The notes under the pieces were generated by a model. The model searched no databases, had not been told where the DNA came from, and worked only from the letters and a program-made list of their open reading frames with translations. Below, in pieces: positions 31,689 to 40,501 of a stretch of 64,000 nt of DNA (position 1 is the first letter of the stretch; each line of letters starts with the position of its first letter). A program made the translations under genes and the position numbers. Origin of the DNA: DATKBT01 sp035546295 (GTDB lineage: Bacteria > Acidobacteriota > Thermoanaerobaculia > Multivoradales > Multivoraceae); assembly GCA_035546295.1 (NCBI GenBank), contig DATKBT010000131.1, positions 1-64,000 of the forward strand, written 5' to 3'.

Positions 31689-32975
31689 ATGATCGCCACC
31701 GAGTCGTATCTCGCGACCGTCAAGGAGCTCTCCGACCGGCTGGTCGAGCTGCAACGCCCGATCCGCATCCTCGATGCGATCAAATGGGGTACGGAGGTCG
31801 AGGAGCGCTTCTTCGAGCGGGGCGCGAGCGAGCTGCCCGAGGTCGATCTCGCCTTCTACGAGGCGCGGCCGCTGTCGTTCGATCCGGTCGCCAAACGCGC
31901 CGAGCTCCAGGAGCTCGACCGGCAGGTCCGTCGCCAGCTCGGCCGGATCAACCCGGTGGCCGAGATCCTCTCGCGCATGTGCCGGGAGTACGACATCGTG
32001 GTCGCGATGCTCCAGGCCCGCGGCACTCCCGAGTTCTCGAGGTTGTCGCAGGATCTCTACGGCTCCGCCGACGACGTCTTCCACGCCGGCGACCCCACTC
32101 TCGCCGATCTCGGGACCATGATGTTCGGCTCGCTCGAGCGCCTTGCGGACTCACCGGCGCTGGTCCAGGAGGAGCCCCAGCACAGCGGCGACGCCGCGGT
32201 CGAGATCCTACGCCACCGCCTGGAGGCGGCGTTCGCGGGGACCGGCCACGAGATCCGGGTCGATCTCGCCGACGGCATCGTCGCCGATGCGGCCGCCGGC
32301 GCCGACTACATCAAGATCCGCCGCGAGGCCCGCTTCACCGACCGCGATCTGAGGCTGCTCGAGATCCACGAGGGCTGGGTGCACCTGGGGACGAGCCTCA
32401 ACGGCCGCAGCCAGCCGATCTGTACCTTCCTCAGCAAGGGTCCTCCCTCGTCGACGGTGACCCAGGAGGGGCTGGCGGTGCTGATGGAGATCCTCACCTT
32501 CTCCTCGTACCCTGAGCGCCTGCGCAAGCTGACCAACCGGATTCGCGGGATCAAGATGGCCGAGGACGGCGCCGACTTCCTCGACGTCTATCGCAGCTTT
32601 CTGGAGCAGGGGGCCGGAGAGCACGGGGCGTTCCGGCAGGCCGCGAGGGTCTTCCGCGGCAGCCTGCCGAACGCAGGGCCGTTCACCAAGGACCTCTCCT
32701 ACAGCAAGGGGTTCGTGATGATCTACAACTACCTACTGCTGGCGGTGCGCAAGGGGCTCCTCCAGCGAATCCCGCTGCTGTACTGCGGCAAGACGACGCT
32801 GGAGGACCTCCGGCTCCTCGAGCACCTGGTCGAGGAGGGAGTGGTGCAGACGCCGCGCTTCCTGCCGCCGCAGTTCTCGGACCTCCAGGCGCTGTCGGCC
32901 TGGATGTGCTACGCCAACTTCCTGAGCCGGCTCGATCTGCAGCGCATCGAGGCAGACTTCGCCGAGATCCTGTAA
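31689..32975 (+). CDS. DUF1704 / QEGLA-motif metallopeptidase (MATCAP-like)
   Basis: A 428-residue protein of the 'flavohemoglobin expression-modulating QEGLA motif' family (DUF1704). The zinc-peptidase motif is HEGWVH (HExxxH, about residues 227-232) in LLEIHEGWVHLGTSLNG. About 30 residues later comes TQEGLAVLMEI, whose Glu is the expected third zinc ligand. Eukaryotic members (MATCAP/KIAA0895 proteins) are tyrosine carboxypeptidases that trim tubulin, so a C-terminal-trimming peptidase is the best guess for bacteria; substrates are unknown. The old name about flavohemoglobin has little support. The ATG at 31689 follows AGGAGCG. It is monocistronic, between nei and the convergent BON gene. 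Confidence 0.88.
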   Translation: MIATESYLATVKELSDRLVELQRPIRILDAIKWGTEVEERFFERGASELPEVDLAFYEARPLSFDPVAKRAELQELDRQVRRQLGRINPVAEILSRMCREYDIVVAMLQARGTPEFSRLSQDLYGSADDVFHAGDPTLADLGTMMFGSLERLADSPALVQEEPQHSGDAAVEILRHRLEAAFAGTGHEIRVDLADGIVADAAAGADYIKIRREARFTDRDLRLLEIHEGWVHLGTSLNGRSQPICTFLSKGPPSSTVTQEGLAVLMEILTFSSYPERLRKLTNRIRGIKMAEDGADFLDVYRSFLEQGAGEHGAFRQAARVFRGSLPNAGPFTKDLSYSKGFVMIYNYLLLAVRKGLLQRIPLLYCGKTTLEDLRLLEHLVEEGVVQTPRFLPPQFSDLQALSAWMCYANFLSRLDLQRIEADFAEIL

Positions 32976-32984
32976 GGAGGTGCT

Positions 32985-33743
32985 CTACCTGGGCTGGTCG
33001 GTGCTGGTCTGCAGGTTGTTCTCGATGTCGAAGGCGAGGGCCGAGCTCGAGACGAGCGAGCGGGCCAGCATCTTCTCGGCGCGGTTGCGCACCGAGCCCT
33101 CGAGTCTCACGTCGCCCTGATCGACCACGATGTGAATCGGCGGCTCGAGCCGGTTGGCGTACTCGGCGAAGGAGAGGTCGCCGTAGATCGCCTCGTACGC
33201 GCGCTGGCGGATCTGGTCGTCGTGGATCGACACCGGCAGCACCTCGATCGTCGACATCACCGAGTCGACGCCCGGGATCGACTGCATGGCGCGAATCGCC
33301 GACTGCTCCTTCCAGGGCATCGTCACGGCGCCGTGGAGCCGCACCGCCGAGCCTTCGACCTCGGCTTCGATCCAGTCGAAGACCGTGTGCCACGTCGGGT
33401 TGCTCAGCTTGCGACTGACGTCGGCGACGATGTCGGCCTGGACGCGATCGTTGGAGACGAGCTCGATCTGGTTGTCGACCGACTCGATCTCTTCGAACGA
33501 GCTCGCGACCCGCTCGGCTTCGTCACGATGCCGGAGGGTATCGACCGTGCCGACGAGCACCGCAGTGCTGCCGTTGACGCGGACGTCGACCTCGTCGAGA
33601 CCGCGCCGCTCGAGCCGCTTCGCCAACATCTGGGCGACCGGGTCGTCGGTCAAAGCGTCCGTGATGGCGAACGCGGGGGAGGCGAGGACTGCCGCCGCCA
33701 GGAGGCAGCGCAGGCTCGCGGGTAAACGTTTCAGGCGTGTCAT
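32985..33743 (-). CDS. Periplasmic BON-domain protein
   Basis: A 252-residue protein with a signal peptide (LRCLLAAAVLASPAFA). Three BON modules follow, at about residues 30-95, 98-165 and 170-245. Each has the alternating helix/strand pattern with a conserved Gly in V-x-G-T/A-V/S (VLVGTVDTLRHRDEAERVASSFEEIESVDNQI; VRLHGAVTMPWKEQSAIRAMQSIPGVDSV; VRLEGSVRNRAEKMLARSLV). BON proteins such as OsmY bind phospholipid surfaces and help under osmotic or envelope stress. The ATG at 33743 is preceded by AAAGGACAG. The upstream 270 bases, to the amidohydrolase start, hold no other gene. Confidence 0.9.
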   Translation of the reverse strand: MTRLKRLPASLRCLLAAAVLASPAFAITDALTDDPVAQMLAKRLERRGLDEVDVRVNGSTAVLVGTVDTLRHRDEAERVASSFEEIESVDNQIELVSNDRVQADIVADVSRKLSNPTWHTVFDWIEAEVEGSAVRLHGAVTMPWKEQSAIRAMQSIPGVDSVMSTIEVLPVSIHDDQIRQRAYEAIYGDLSFAEYANRLEPPIHIVVDQGDVRLEGSVRNRAEKMLARSLVSSSALAFDIENNLQTSTDQPR

Positions 33744-34013
33744 GGTGATCTGTCCTTTCTCGAGTCGCGTGGCTGTGGTTGCGGGCGTCGATGGAGCCAC
33801 CGCGAACGCCGGTGCTCCTTCGACGACCGCGACGTTCGCTCCTCTCTCGTGCTCTCTCGTGCAAGGAACGTACCGGCGGCACCGGTCGCTGGGGCGAGCC
33901 GCGCGCGTGAATCGCGACTCTGCACAGCGCGGGTCGCGCTTCTGGCAGACTCGCGAACGGCCGCTCTCACCAGGCAGTGGCCTCATCCGGTCCCCGACTT
34001 GGAGCTTTCTGGC

Positions 34014-37000
34014 ATGACGCACCGATTTCCCGACGCTCTACCCTCCGACGCCGTGCTGTCCGACGCCGTGCTCTCCGACGCCGTGCTCTCCGATGCCCTG
34101 CTCTCCGATGCTCTGCGCCCGCGTGTCCCCGCGGTCGTGCGTTTCTCGTCGCACGCGCTGCTGGCGGCGGTCCTCGTTCTCGGCGCCGCGCCGTCGATGG
34201 CCCAGGACGAAGCCGCCCAAGCCGCCGCGCAGCGCGAACGAGAAGACGACGACGCCGACGACGCCGCGAAAGAGGAGAGCTGGGACGTCGCGGTCACCCC
34301 GGGCGAGACCACCGAAGTGACCGTCGACGTCATGGAGGGCACCTGGATGGGCGTCGACGTCTCGCCCGACGGCCGCGAGATCGTCTTCGACCTGCTCGGC
34401 GATCTGTATCTGCTGCCGATCGAGGGCGGAGAGGCGAAGGCGCTGACCTCGGGTCCGGTCTGGGACATGCAGCCGCGCTTCTCGCCCGACGGCGACGAGA
34501 TCGCCTTCACCTCGGATCGCGCGGGCGGCGACAACGTCTGGGTCATCCGGCGGGACGGAACGGCGCCCCGGCAGATCTCCGACGAGAGCTTCCGGCTTCC
34601 GAACAGCCCGGCGTGGAGCCCGGACGGGGAGTGGATCGCGGCGCGCAAGCACTTCTCGTCTCGCCGCTCGCTCGGCTCCGGCGAGATCTGGCTCTGGCAC
34701 TCGAGCGGCACGGGCTCGGGCCTTCGGCTCAACGAGAAGCCCAACGAGCAGAAGGACCTGGGCGAGCCGGCGTTCTCGCCGGACGGCCGCTACGTGTACT
34801 TCTCCCAGGACACCACGCCCGGCGACGTCTTCGAGTACAGCAAGGACGCGAACACCGGGATCTACAGCATCCAGCGCATCGACCGCGAGACCGGCGAGAT
34901 CGAGCGCGTGATCTCGGGGCCGGGGGGCGCGGTGCGCCCGACGCCGTCGCCCGACGGCTCGAGGCTCGCTTTCGTGCGGCGCGTTCGCTTCGTCAGCACG
35001 TTGTTCGTTCACGACCTCCGCTCCGGTGAGAACACGCCGGTCTACGCGCCGCTCGAGCGGGACCAGCAGGAGATCTGGGCGATCCACGGCGTGTACCCGC
35101 AGATCTCGTGGACCCCCGATTCGAAGGAGATCGTGTTCTGGGCGGGCGGCAAGATCCGCCGGGTCGACATCGACACCAGGGTTCACCACGAGATCCCGTT
35201 CCGCGTCCGCCAGACCCACGCACTGAAGAAGGCGCTGCGCTTCCCCCAGGAGGTCGCTCCCGACACCTTCCACACGAAGATGCTGCGCTGGGTCGAGCCC
35301 TCGCCCGCCGGCGATCGGGTGGTCTTCCAGTCGCTCGGACGGCTCTGGCTACGCGACCTCGACGCGGGCGGCGAGCCGGGGGAGCCGCACCTGGTGAGCG
35401 AGCAGGAGGAGCATTGGGAGCTCTACCCCTCCTTCTCGCGCGACGGCCGGAGCCTGGTCTACGTGACCTGGGACGATGACCTGCTGGGATCGGTGCGCCT
35501 GCGCGATCTTCAGTCCGGCGCCGAGCGCACGCTGACCCGCGAGCCCGGGCACTACGTCGAGCCCGTGATCAGCTCCGATGGCTCGACCGTGATCTTCCGC
35601 AAGATCGGGGGCGGCTACCTCACCTCGCCGCTGTGGTCAAAGGAGCCCGGGCTGTACAGGGTGCCGGCCGACGCGTCGGCGGAGCCGTTGCGCCTGCGGC
35701 AGGCAGGCGTCGCGCCCCACTTCGGCGCCGCCTCCGACCGGGTCTACTTCACCGATTTCGAGGGCGACCAGAGGGTGTTGCGCAGCGTCCGCATCGCCGG
35801 CGACGCCTACGGCGATCCCGAGGAACGGACCCACCTGACCAGCGAGAACGCCACGGAGTGGCGCGTCGCGCCCTCCGGCGACTGGGTGGCGTTCGTCGAG
35901 CGCTTCAACGCCTACGTGATCCCGCTGGTCGCCGCCTCAGAGCCGATCGCGGTCTCCCCCGGGGTCTCGGCGTTGCCGGTACGGCGACTGTCGCGGGACT
36001 CCGGCGAGTTCCTGCGCTGGTCGGGAAACTCCTCGACCGTCTACTGGACTCTCGGTCCCGAGCTGTTCTCGCGCGACCTCGCCGACGCTTTCGCGTTTCT
36101 CGAGGGCTCGCCCGACGAGTTGCCGGAGCCGCCGGCGGAGGGGATCGACCTGGGGATGGACGTTGCGAGGGACGTGCCCTCGGGCACGATCGCGCTGGTC
36201 GGCGGCACCGTGATCACCATGGCCGGCGAGGACGGCGGGATCGTCCAGAACGGCACCGTGGTGGTCGAAGGCGACCGCATCCGAGCGGTGGGACCGGCGG
36301 CCGAGGTGAGCGTTCCGGCCGGCGCCCACCGCGTCGACGTCAGCGGCAAGGTGGTGATGCCGGGATTGATCGACGTCCACTACCACGGCGGCCAGGGCTC
36401 CGCCGAGATCGTCCCGGAGCGCTCGTGGGAGGCGCACGCGGCGCTCGCCTTCGGCGTCACCAGCATCCACGACCCCTCCAACGACACCAGCACCTTCTTC
36501 GCCGCCAGCGAGATGCGGCGCGCCGGCCTGATCACCGCGCCGCGCCTGTTCTCGACCGGCACCATCCTGTACGGGGCCGCCGGCGACTTCAAGGCCGAGG
36601 TCGACTCGCTCGAGGACGCGCGCGCGCACCTGAGGCGGCTGAAGGCGGCGGGCGCGTTCTCCGCCAAGAGCTACAACCAGCCTCGCCGCGACCAGCGCCA
36701 GATGATCGTCGCCGCCGCGCGCGAGCTCGAGATGATGGTGGTCAACGAAGGGGGCGCCCTGTTCCAGCACAACATGACGATGGTGCTGGACGGCCACACC
36801 GGGATCGAGCACTCGCTGGCGATTCCGGCGGTGTACGACGACGTGCTGCAGCTCTGGGGGGCGAGCGAGGTGGGCAACACCCCGACGTTGGGCGTCGCCT
36901 TCGGAGGCATCGAAGGCGAACGCTACTGGTACCACCATACGGAGGTCTACGAACACCCGCGCCTGACCCGCTTCGTGCCCAACGACCAACTCGACGCGCG

Positions 37001-37460
37001 AGCGCGCCGGCGCGTCATGGCGCCCGAGGAGGAGTACAACCACCTCCTGGTGGCCCGCCTGGTCGCCGATCTGCACGACGCCGGGGTCTCGATCCAGCTC
37101 GGCGCGCACGGCCAGCGCGAGGGGCTCGCCGCCCACTGGGAGCTGTGGATGCTCGAGCAGGGCGGGATGACGCCGCTCGAGGCGCTCCGAGCCGGCACTC
37201 TCGCCGGCGCGCGCTACCTCGGCCTCGACGGCGACCTGGGATCGCTCGAGGCCGGCAAGCTCGCCGACCTGATCGTGCTCGACGAGAATCCGCTGGAGGA
37301 CCTCCGGAGCTCGGAGAGCGTGCGCTACACGATGGTCGGGGGTCGCCTCTACGACGCCTGGACGATGGACGAGATCGGCAATCACCCGCGGGAGCGCGGC
37401 GGCTTCTGGTTCGAGGAGCTGCTGCGCGTGCCGGCGCCGCCGGCCACCGGAGGCCGTTGA
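34014..37460 (+). CDS. Secreted beta-propeller/amidohydrolase fusion
   Basis: A 1148-residue protein. After a 41-residue repetitive leader comes a signal peptide (FSSHALLAAVLVLGAAPSMAQ). A TolB/WD40-like PD40 propeller follows (about 95-680, repeated F/VSPDG motifs such as QPRFSPDGDEIAFTSDRAGG). The C-terminal amidohydrolase TIM barrel (about 720-1130) shows GKVVMPGLIDVHYHGGQG, GVTSIHDPSND, HTGIEHSLAIP and ISIQLGAHGQREG, then GSLEAGKLADLIVLDENP. The usual HxH is present as H-Y-H. Such fusions are predicted periplasmic imidazolonepropionase/prolidase-like hydrolases; the substrate is unknown. The encoded leader carries the 15-bp tandem repeat at 34041-34115. Confidence 0.92.
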   Translation: MTHRFPDALPSDAVLSDAVLSDAVLSDALLSDALRPRVPAVVRFSSHALLAAVLVLGAAPSMAQDEAAQAAAQREREDDDADDAAKEESWDVAVTPGETTEVTVDVMEGTWMGVDVSPDGREIVFDLLGDLYLLPIEGGEAKALTSGPVWDMQPRFSPDGDEIAFTSDRAGGDNVWVIRRDGTAPRQISDESFRLPNSPAWSPDGEWIAARKHFSSRRSLGSGEIWLWHSSGTGSGLRLNEKPNEQKDLGEPAFSPDGRYVYFSQDTTPGDVFEYSKDANTGIYSIQRIDRETGEIERVISGPGGAVRPTPSPDGSRLAFVRRVRFVSTLFVHDLRSGENTPVYAPLERDQQEIWAIHGVYPQISWTPDSKEIVFWAGGKIRRVDIDTRVHHEIPFRVRQTHALKKALRFPQEVAPDTFHTKMLRWVEPSPAGDRVVFQSLGRLWLRDLDAGGEPGEPHLVSEQEEHWELYPSFSRDGRSLVYVTWDDDLLGSVRLRDLQSGAERTLTREPGHYVEPVISSDGSTVIFRKIGGGYLTSPLWSKEPGLYRVPADASAEPLRLRQAGVAPHFGAASDRVYFTDFEGDQRVLRSVRIAGDAYGDPEERTHLTSENATEWRVAPSGDWVAFVERFNAYVIPLVAASEPIAVSPGVSALPVRRLSRDSGEFLRWSGNSSTVYWTLGPELFSRDLADAFAFLEGSPDELPEPPAEGIDLGMDVARDVPSGTIALVGGTVITMAGEDGGIVQNGTVVVEGDRIRAVGPAAEVSVPAGAHRVDVSGKVVMPGLIDVHYHGGQGSAEIVPERSWEAHAALAFGVTSIHDPSNDTSTFFAASEMRRAGLITAPRLFSTGTILYGAAGDFKAEVDSLEDARAHLRRLKAAGAFSAKSYNQPRRDQRQMIVAAARELEMMVVNEGGALFQHNMTMVLDGHTGIEHSLAIPAVYDDVLQLWGASEVGNTPTLGVAFGGIEGERYWYHHTEVYEHPRLTRFVPNDQLDARARRRVMAPEEEYNHLLVARLVADLHDAGVSIQLGAHGQREGLAAHWELWMLEQGGMTPLEALRAGTLAGARYLGLDGDLGSLEAGKLADLIVLDENPLEDLRSSESVRYTMVGGRLYDAWTMDEIGNHPRERGGFWFEELLRVPAPPATGGR
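34041..34115 (+). repeat. Five tandem 15-bp repeats inside a coding leader
   Basis: Five consecutive 15-bp units of the form ctctccgacgccgtg, with one to four substitutions, encode SDAVL or SDALL repeats between the start codon and the signal peptide of the amidohydrolase. Copy number can change without altering frame. Most of the differences between units are synonymous or conservative. Confidence 0.85.
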
Positions 37461-37589
37461 TCCACGCTCGCGCCGGCGCGCCGGGCGCACCGTGACCCCG
37501 CGGTTCCCGTGTTTGGTGCGCGCCGTCGACCGGAAGAGGTCGAGCGCCCAGCTCGCCCGGCTCGTAGACTTCGGGAAGAGAGAGGGGCC

Positions 37590-38711
37590 GTGGAGACGGA
37601 GACCAGCCATCGAAGGACCGGGCGCCGCTGGCGGCGCGACCGCGTGCGCATCCTCCAAGTCGGATTCCTGTGCGTGATGACGGTCGCCGCGGCGCAGGTG
37701 CTGTGGTGGATGTTCGACCAGGGTCGCTTCGCCCGGCAGATGGAAGAGCGTCTGCTCGGGGTCTACCGCCAGGACGTCGCCGTCGCGGAGAGGCTGCTCG
37801 CCGGCGGCGAGCCCCCGTCTCGCATCGAGCAGACCTGGCCCCACGTCGTCGTCGAAGGGGCCGAGGCGAGACTGGCCGCGGAGGCGGTGGAGCGGCTGCG
37901 CGCCGAGCGCGTCGCGCACTACAACCAGTATCTTTGGGAGGGCGCCTTCTTCCTGCTGGTGCTGCTCGCCGGAATGGGCGTCCTGTGGCGCGTCCTGCGC
38001 AAGGAGGCGCACCTGCAGCAGCGACAGCAGAACTTCCTCGCCGCGGTCTCGCACGAGCTGCGCTCGCCGTTGGCCAGTCTGCTGCTCGCCACCGAGACGA
38101 TGATGCGCCGCGAGCTCGACGCCGACAAGCGGAGGCAGCTCCTGGCGCGCAACCTGGAGGACCTGCGGCGACTCGACGGGTTGATCTCCAACCTTCTCGA
38201 CACCTCCCGCCTCGAGGAGGGGAGGGTCGCGCTGCACCGCGAGCCGATCGAGCTCCGCGACGCGGTCGACGAGATCCTGCGCGAGGTCTCGGGCGCCGAG
38301 TCGAACGCCGCCAAGCAGCTGGACAACCGCGTGCCGGCCGGCCTGGTGGTGGAGGCCGATCCGGTGGCGCTCGCGACCATCCTGCGCAACCTGGTCGACA
38401 ACGCGCTGAAGGCGACCGGCGAGCGGGGCCGCGTGGTGGTCGAGGCACGTGGCGACGAGCGAGGCACCTCGCTCTCGGTGACCGACGACGGCGAGGGTTT
38501 CCTTCCCGAGGAGCGCGAACGTCTGTTCGAGAAGTTCTACCGGCCGGGAGACGAGCTGCGGCGGCGCAAGCGCGGGAGCGGTCTCGGGCTCTACCTAGTG
38601 CGCGGGTTCGCCCACCTGGAGGGAGGGTCCGTCACCGCCTCGAGCGGAGGACCGGGGCAGGGCGCGCGCTTCGAGGTGACCTGGCCGGCCCGCGGGCGGG
38701 CGGCGTCGTGA
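37590..38711 (+). CDS. Membrane sensor histidine kinase
   Basis: A 373-residue kinase. TM1 is at about residues 20-41 (VGFLCVMTVAAAQVLWWMF), a small periplasmic helix-rich sensor of about 70 residues follows, and TM2 is at about 120-140 (GAFFLLVLLAGMGVLWRVL). HisKA has FLAAVSHELRSPLASLLLATE with the phosphorylated His. HATPase_c has the N box ILRNLVDNALKATG, the G1 box DDGEGFLPEE and the G2 box GSGLGLYLVRGF. The GTG at 37590 was chosen for its AGAGAGAGGGG ribosome binding site; longer starts have no homology. It overlaps the response-regulator gene by GTGA and phosphorylates that protein. Confidence 0.92.
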   Translation: METETSHRRTGRRWRRDRVRILQVGFLCVMTVAAAQVLWWMFDQGRFARQMEERLLGVYRQDVAVAERLLAGGEPPSRIEQTWPHVVVEGAEARLAAEAVERLRAERVAHYNQYLWEGAFFLLVLLAGMGVLWRVLRKEAHLQQRQQNFLAAVSHELRSPLASLLLATETMMRRELDADKRRQLLARNLEDLRRLDGLISNLLDTSRLEEGRVALHREPIELRDAVDEILREVSGAESNAAKQLDNRVPAGLVVEADPVALATILRNLVDNALKATGERGRVVVEARGDERGTSLSVTDDGEGFLPEERERLFEKFYRPGDELRRRKRGSGLGLYLVRGFAHLEGGSVTASSGGPGQGARFEVTWPARGRAAS

Positions 38712-39460
38712 CCCCGGCCGGCGAGCGCCGCTCGAGCGCCACGGGCAGCGATGCGCGGCGATCGCGCATCCTCGTCGTCGAGGACGAGCCCCACCTCGCC
38801 GAGGGGATCGTCGACAACCTCGAGGCCGAGGGTTACGAGGCCGTGATCGCGCGCGACGGCGCCGAGGGGCTGAAGCGGCTGCTGACGCGACGATTCGACC
38901 TCGGCATCCTCGACGTGATGCTTCCCGAGCTCGACGGGTTCGCCGTCTGCCGGATGGCGCGCGAGCAGGGGGTCGGGACGCCGATCCTGTTCCTCACCGC
39001 ACGCGGGGGCGTCGACGATCGCCTGCGTGGGCTGCGCTCGGGCGGCGACGACTATCTCGCCAAGCCCTTCCACCTGGAGGAGCTGATGCTGCGGGTCAAG
39101 GCCATCCTGCGCCGTTCGGCGTCCGAGCCGAGCGTCGCCAGTGATGTCCTCGAGTTCGGCGGCAACCGCATCGACCTCGACGCCTACCGCGCCACCTCGT
39201 GGGATGGCGAGATCCACGAGCTCACTCACAAGGAGGCGATGATCCTTCGGGTGCTCGCCGAGCGCCAGGGATCGGTCGTCTCTCGCGACACGATCCTCGA
39301 TCGGGTCTGGGGCTTCGACCTCTTCCCCTCGAGCCGGACCATCGACAACTTCATCGTTCGACTGCGCAAGCGATTCGAAGAGCGACCCGAGCGCCCGCGC
39401 CACTTCCACACAGTGCGCGGAGTGGGGTACCGCTTCACGGTGGAGGAGGAAGGGGAGTAG
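38708..39460 (+). CDS. OmpR-family response regulator
   Basis: A 250-residue DNA-binding regulator. The receiver domain (about 20-135) has the acidic pair in ILVVEDEPHLAEG, the phospho-acceptor Asp in LGILDVMLPELDGF, and the Thr and Lys of FLTARGG and YLAKPFH. The C-terminal winged helix (about 150-245) reads ELTHKEAMILRVLAERQGSVVSRDTILDRVWG...TIDNFIVRLRKRFEERP...VRGVGYRF. The GTG start overlaps the kinase stop, so the pair is translationally coupled. The targets of this regulator cannot be read from the window. Confidence 0.95.
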   Translation: MTPAGERRSSATGSDARRSRILVVEDEPHLAEGIVDNLEAEGYEAVIARDGAEGLKRLLTRRFDLGILDVMLPELDGFAVCRMAREQGVGTPILFLTARGGVDDRLRGLRSGGDDYLAKPFHLEELMLRVKAILRRSASEPSVASDVLEFGGNRIDLDAYRATSWDGEIHELTHKEAMILRVLAERQGSVVSRDTILDRVWGFDLFPSSRTIDNFIVRLRKRFEERPERPRHFHTVRGVGYRFTVEEEGE

Positions 39461-39643
39461 CCGCCCGGTCCGCGGACGGATGCTGGCGGAACACCTCCAG
39501 GCCTGCGGCCCTCCAGCGCCGGGCGCTCGAGGGTCCCTTCGAACGAATCCACACCTGTCCGCCCCGTTCCGCCCTCGTCGTCTCGGGCCCCTTCGGGGCC
39601 CGGCGAGAATCTCCGCGGTTCGCGTGACGGCGAACTCCGGCGG

Positions 39644-40375
39644 CTACTCCTCCTCGATCTCTTCCTCGATACCGAGCAGCTCGACGTCGAACACCAGGAC
39701 CGCGTCGGGACCGAACGAGGCTCCCGGAGGCGGGTTGGAGCCGTAGGCGAGCTGGGCCGGGATGTACAGCTGCCACTTGGAGCCCACCTTCATCTTCGAG
39801 ACCCCCTCGGTCCAGCCGGCGATCACCTGGTTGAGCGCAAAGGTGACCGGCTCGCCGCGACGGTAGGAGCTGTCGAACACCTCGCCCGCGATCGTCCGTC
39901 CCTCGTAGTGCACGCGGACGGTCGAGGTGGGTTCCGGGCTGGGCCCGGTGCCCTCCTCGAGCACCTTGTACTGGAGCCCCGACTCCAGCTCGACGACGCC
40001 CTCGGCGTCGCGGTTGGCGGCCAGGAAAGCTTCGCCCTTCTCGCGGTTCTCGGCGCCCTGGACCTGCTGCGCCTGGGCCTCCTCGGCCTGGAGCTGGGTC
40101 TGCATCTCCCTCATGCACTGCGCCATCTCGTCGGGGGTCAGGGCGGGGTCGGACCCGGCGAGGGCGTCCTTGAGACCACGCAGGATGAGGTCCGGCGTGG
40201 CGCTCACGCCGTCGCGCTTGAGGTTGGAGCCGAGGTTGAAGCCCAGCGTGTAGGAGACCCGATCTTCGAGCGATTCCGGCTTCTCACCCTCCGCAAGCGT
40301 GCCTTCAGCACAGGCGAGACCGACCAGGATGACGAGGGCAGGAGGGAGCAGGGACGAGAGGCGAACGCGGTTCAT
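39644..40375 (-). CDS. FKBP-type peptidyl-prolyl isomerase (FkpA/Mip-like)
   Basis: A 243-residue envelope chaperone. A signal peptide with hydrophobic core PPALVILVGLACAEG is followed by the FKBP_N dimerisation helices (about 30-125, EDRVSYTLGFNLGSNLKRDG) and a C-terminal FKBP domain (about 130-235). The latter has VRVHYEGRTIAGEVFDSSYRRGEPVTFALNQVIAGWTEGVSKMKVGSKWQLYIPAQLAYG. Key active-site residues Y, F, D and W are present. The tail is strongly acidic (EEEIEEE). It catalyses cis-trans isomerisation of prolyl bonds in periplasmic proteins. It is convergent with the response regulator across 183 bases. Confidence 0.94.
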   Translation of the reverse strand: MNRVRLSSLLPPALVILVGLACAEGTLAEGEKPESLEDRVSYTLGFNLGSNLKRDGVSATPDLILRGLKDALAGSDPALTPDEMAQCMREMQTQLQAEEAQAQQVQGAENREKGEAFLAANRDAEGVVELESGLQYKVLEEGTGPSPEPTSTVRVHYEGRTIAGEVFDSSYRRGEPVTFALNQVIAGWTEGVSKMKVGSKWQLYIPAQLAYGSNPPPGASFGPDAVLVFDVELLGIEEEIEEE

Positions 40376-40501
40376 GAGGACCTCGTGTTGAAGTGACTGG
40401 GACGCGCGGCGCCGGGCATCGCGCGAAGAGGTGACGGTATCAGCACCCGAAGCGGTGCGCTGCGAGACTCGGACGCGATTGCGAGTGGGAGTCCGAGAGA
40501 A

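Noticed and set aside
35937..38237. Long minus-strand frame across the amidohydrolase and kinase genes
   Set aside because: Antisense to two well-supported genes and without recognisable domains.
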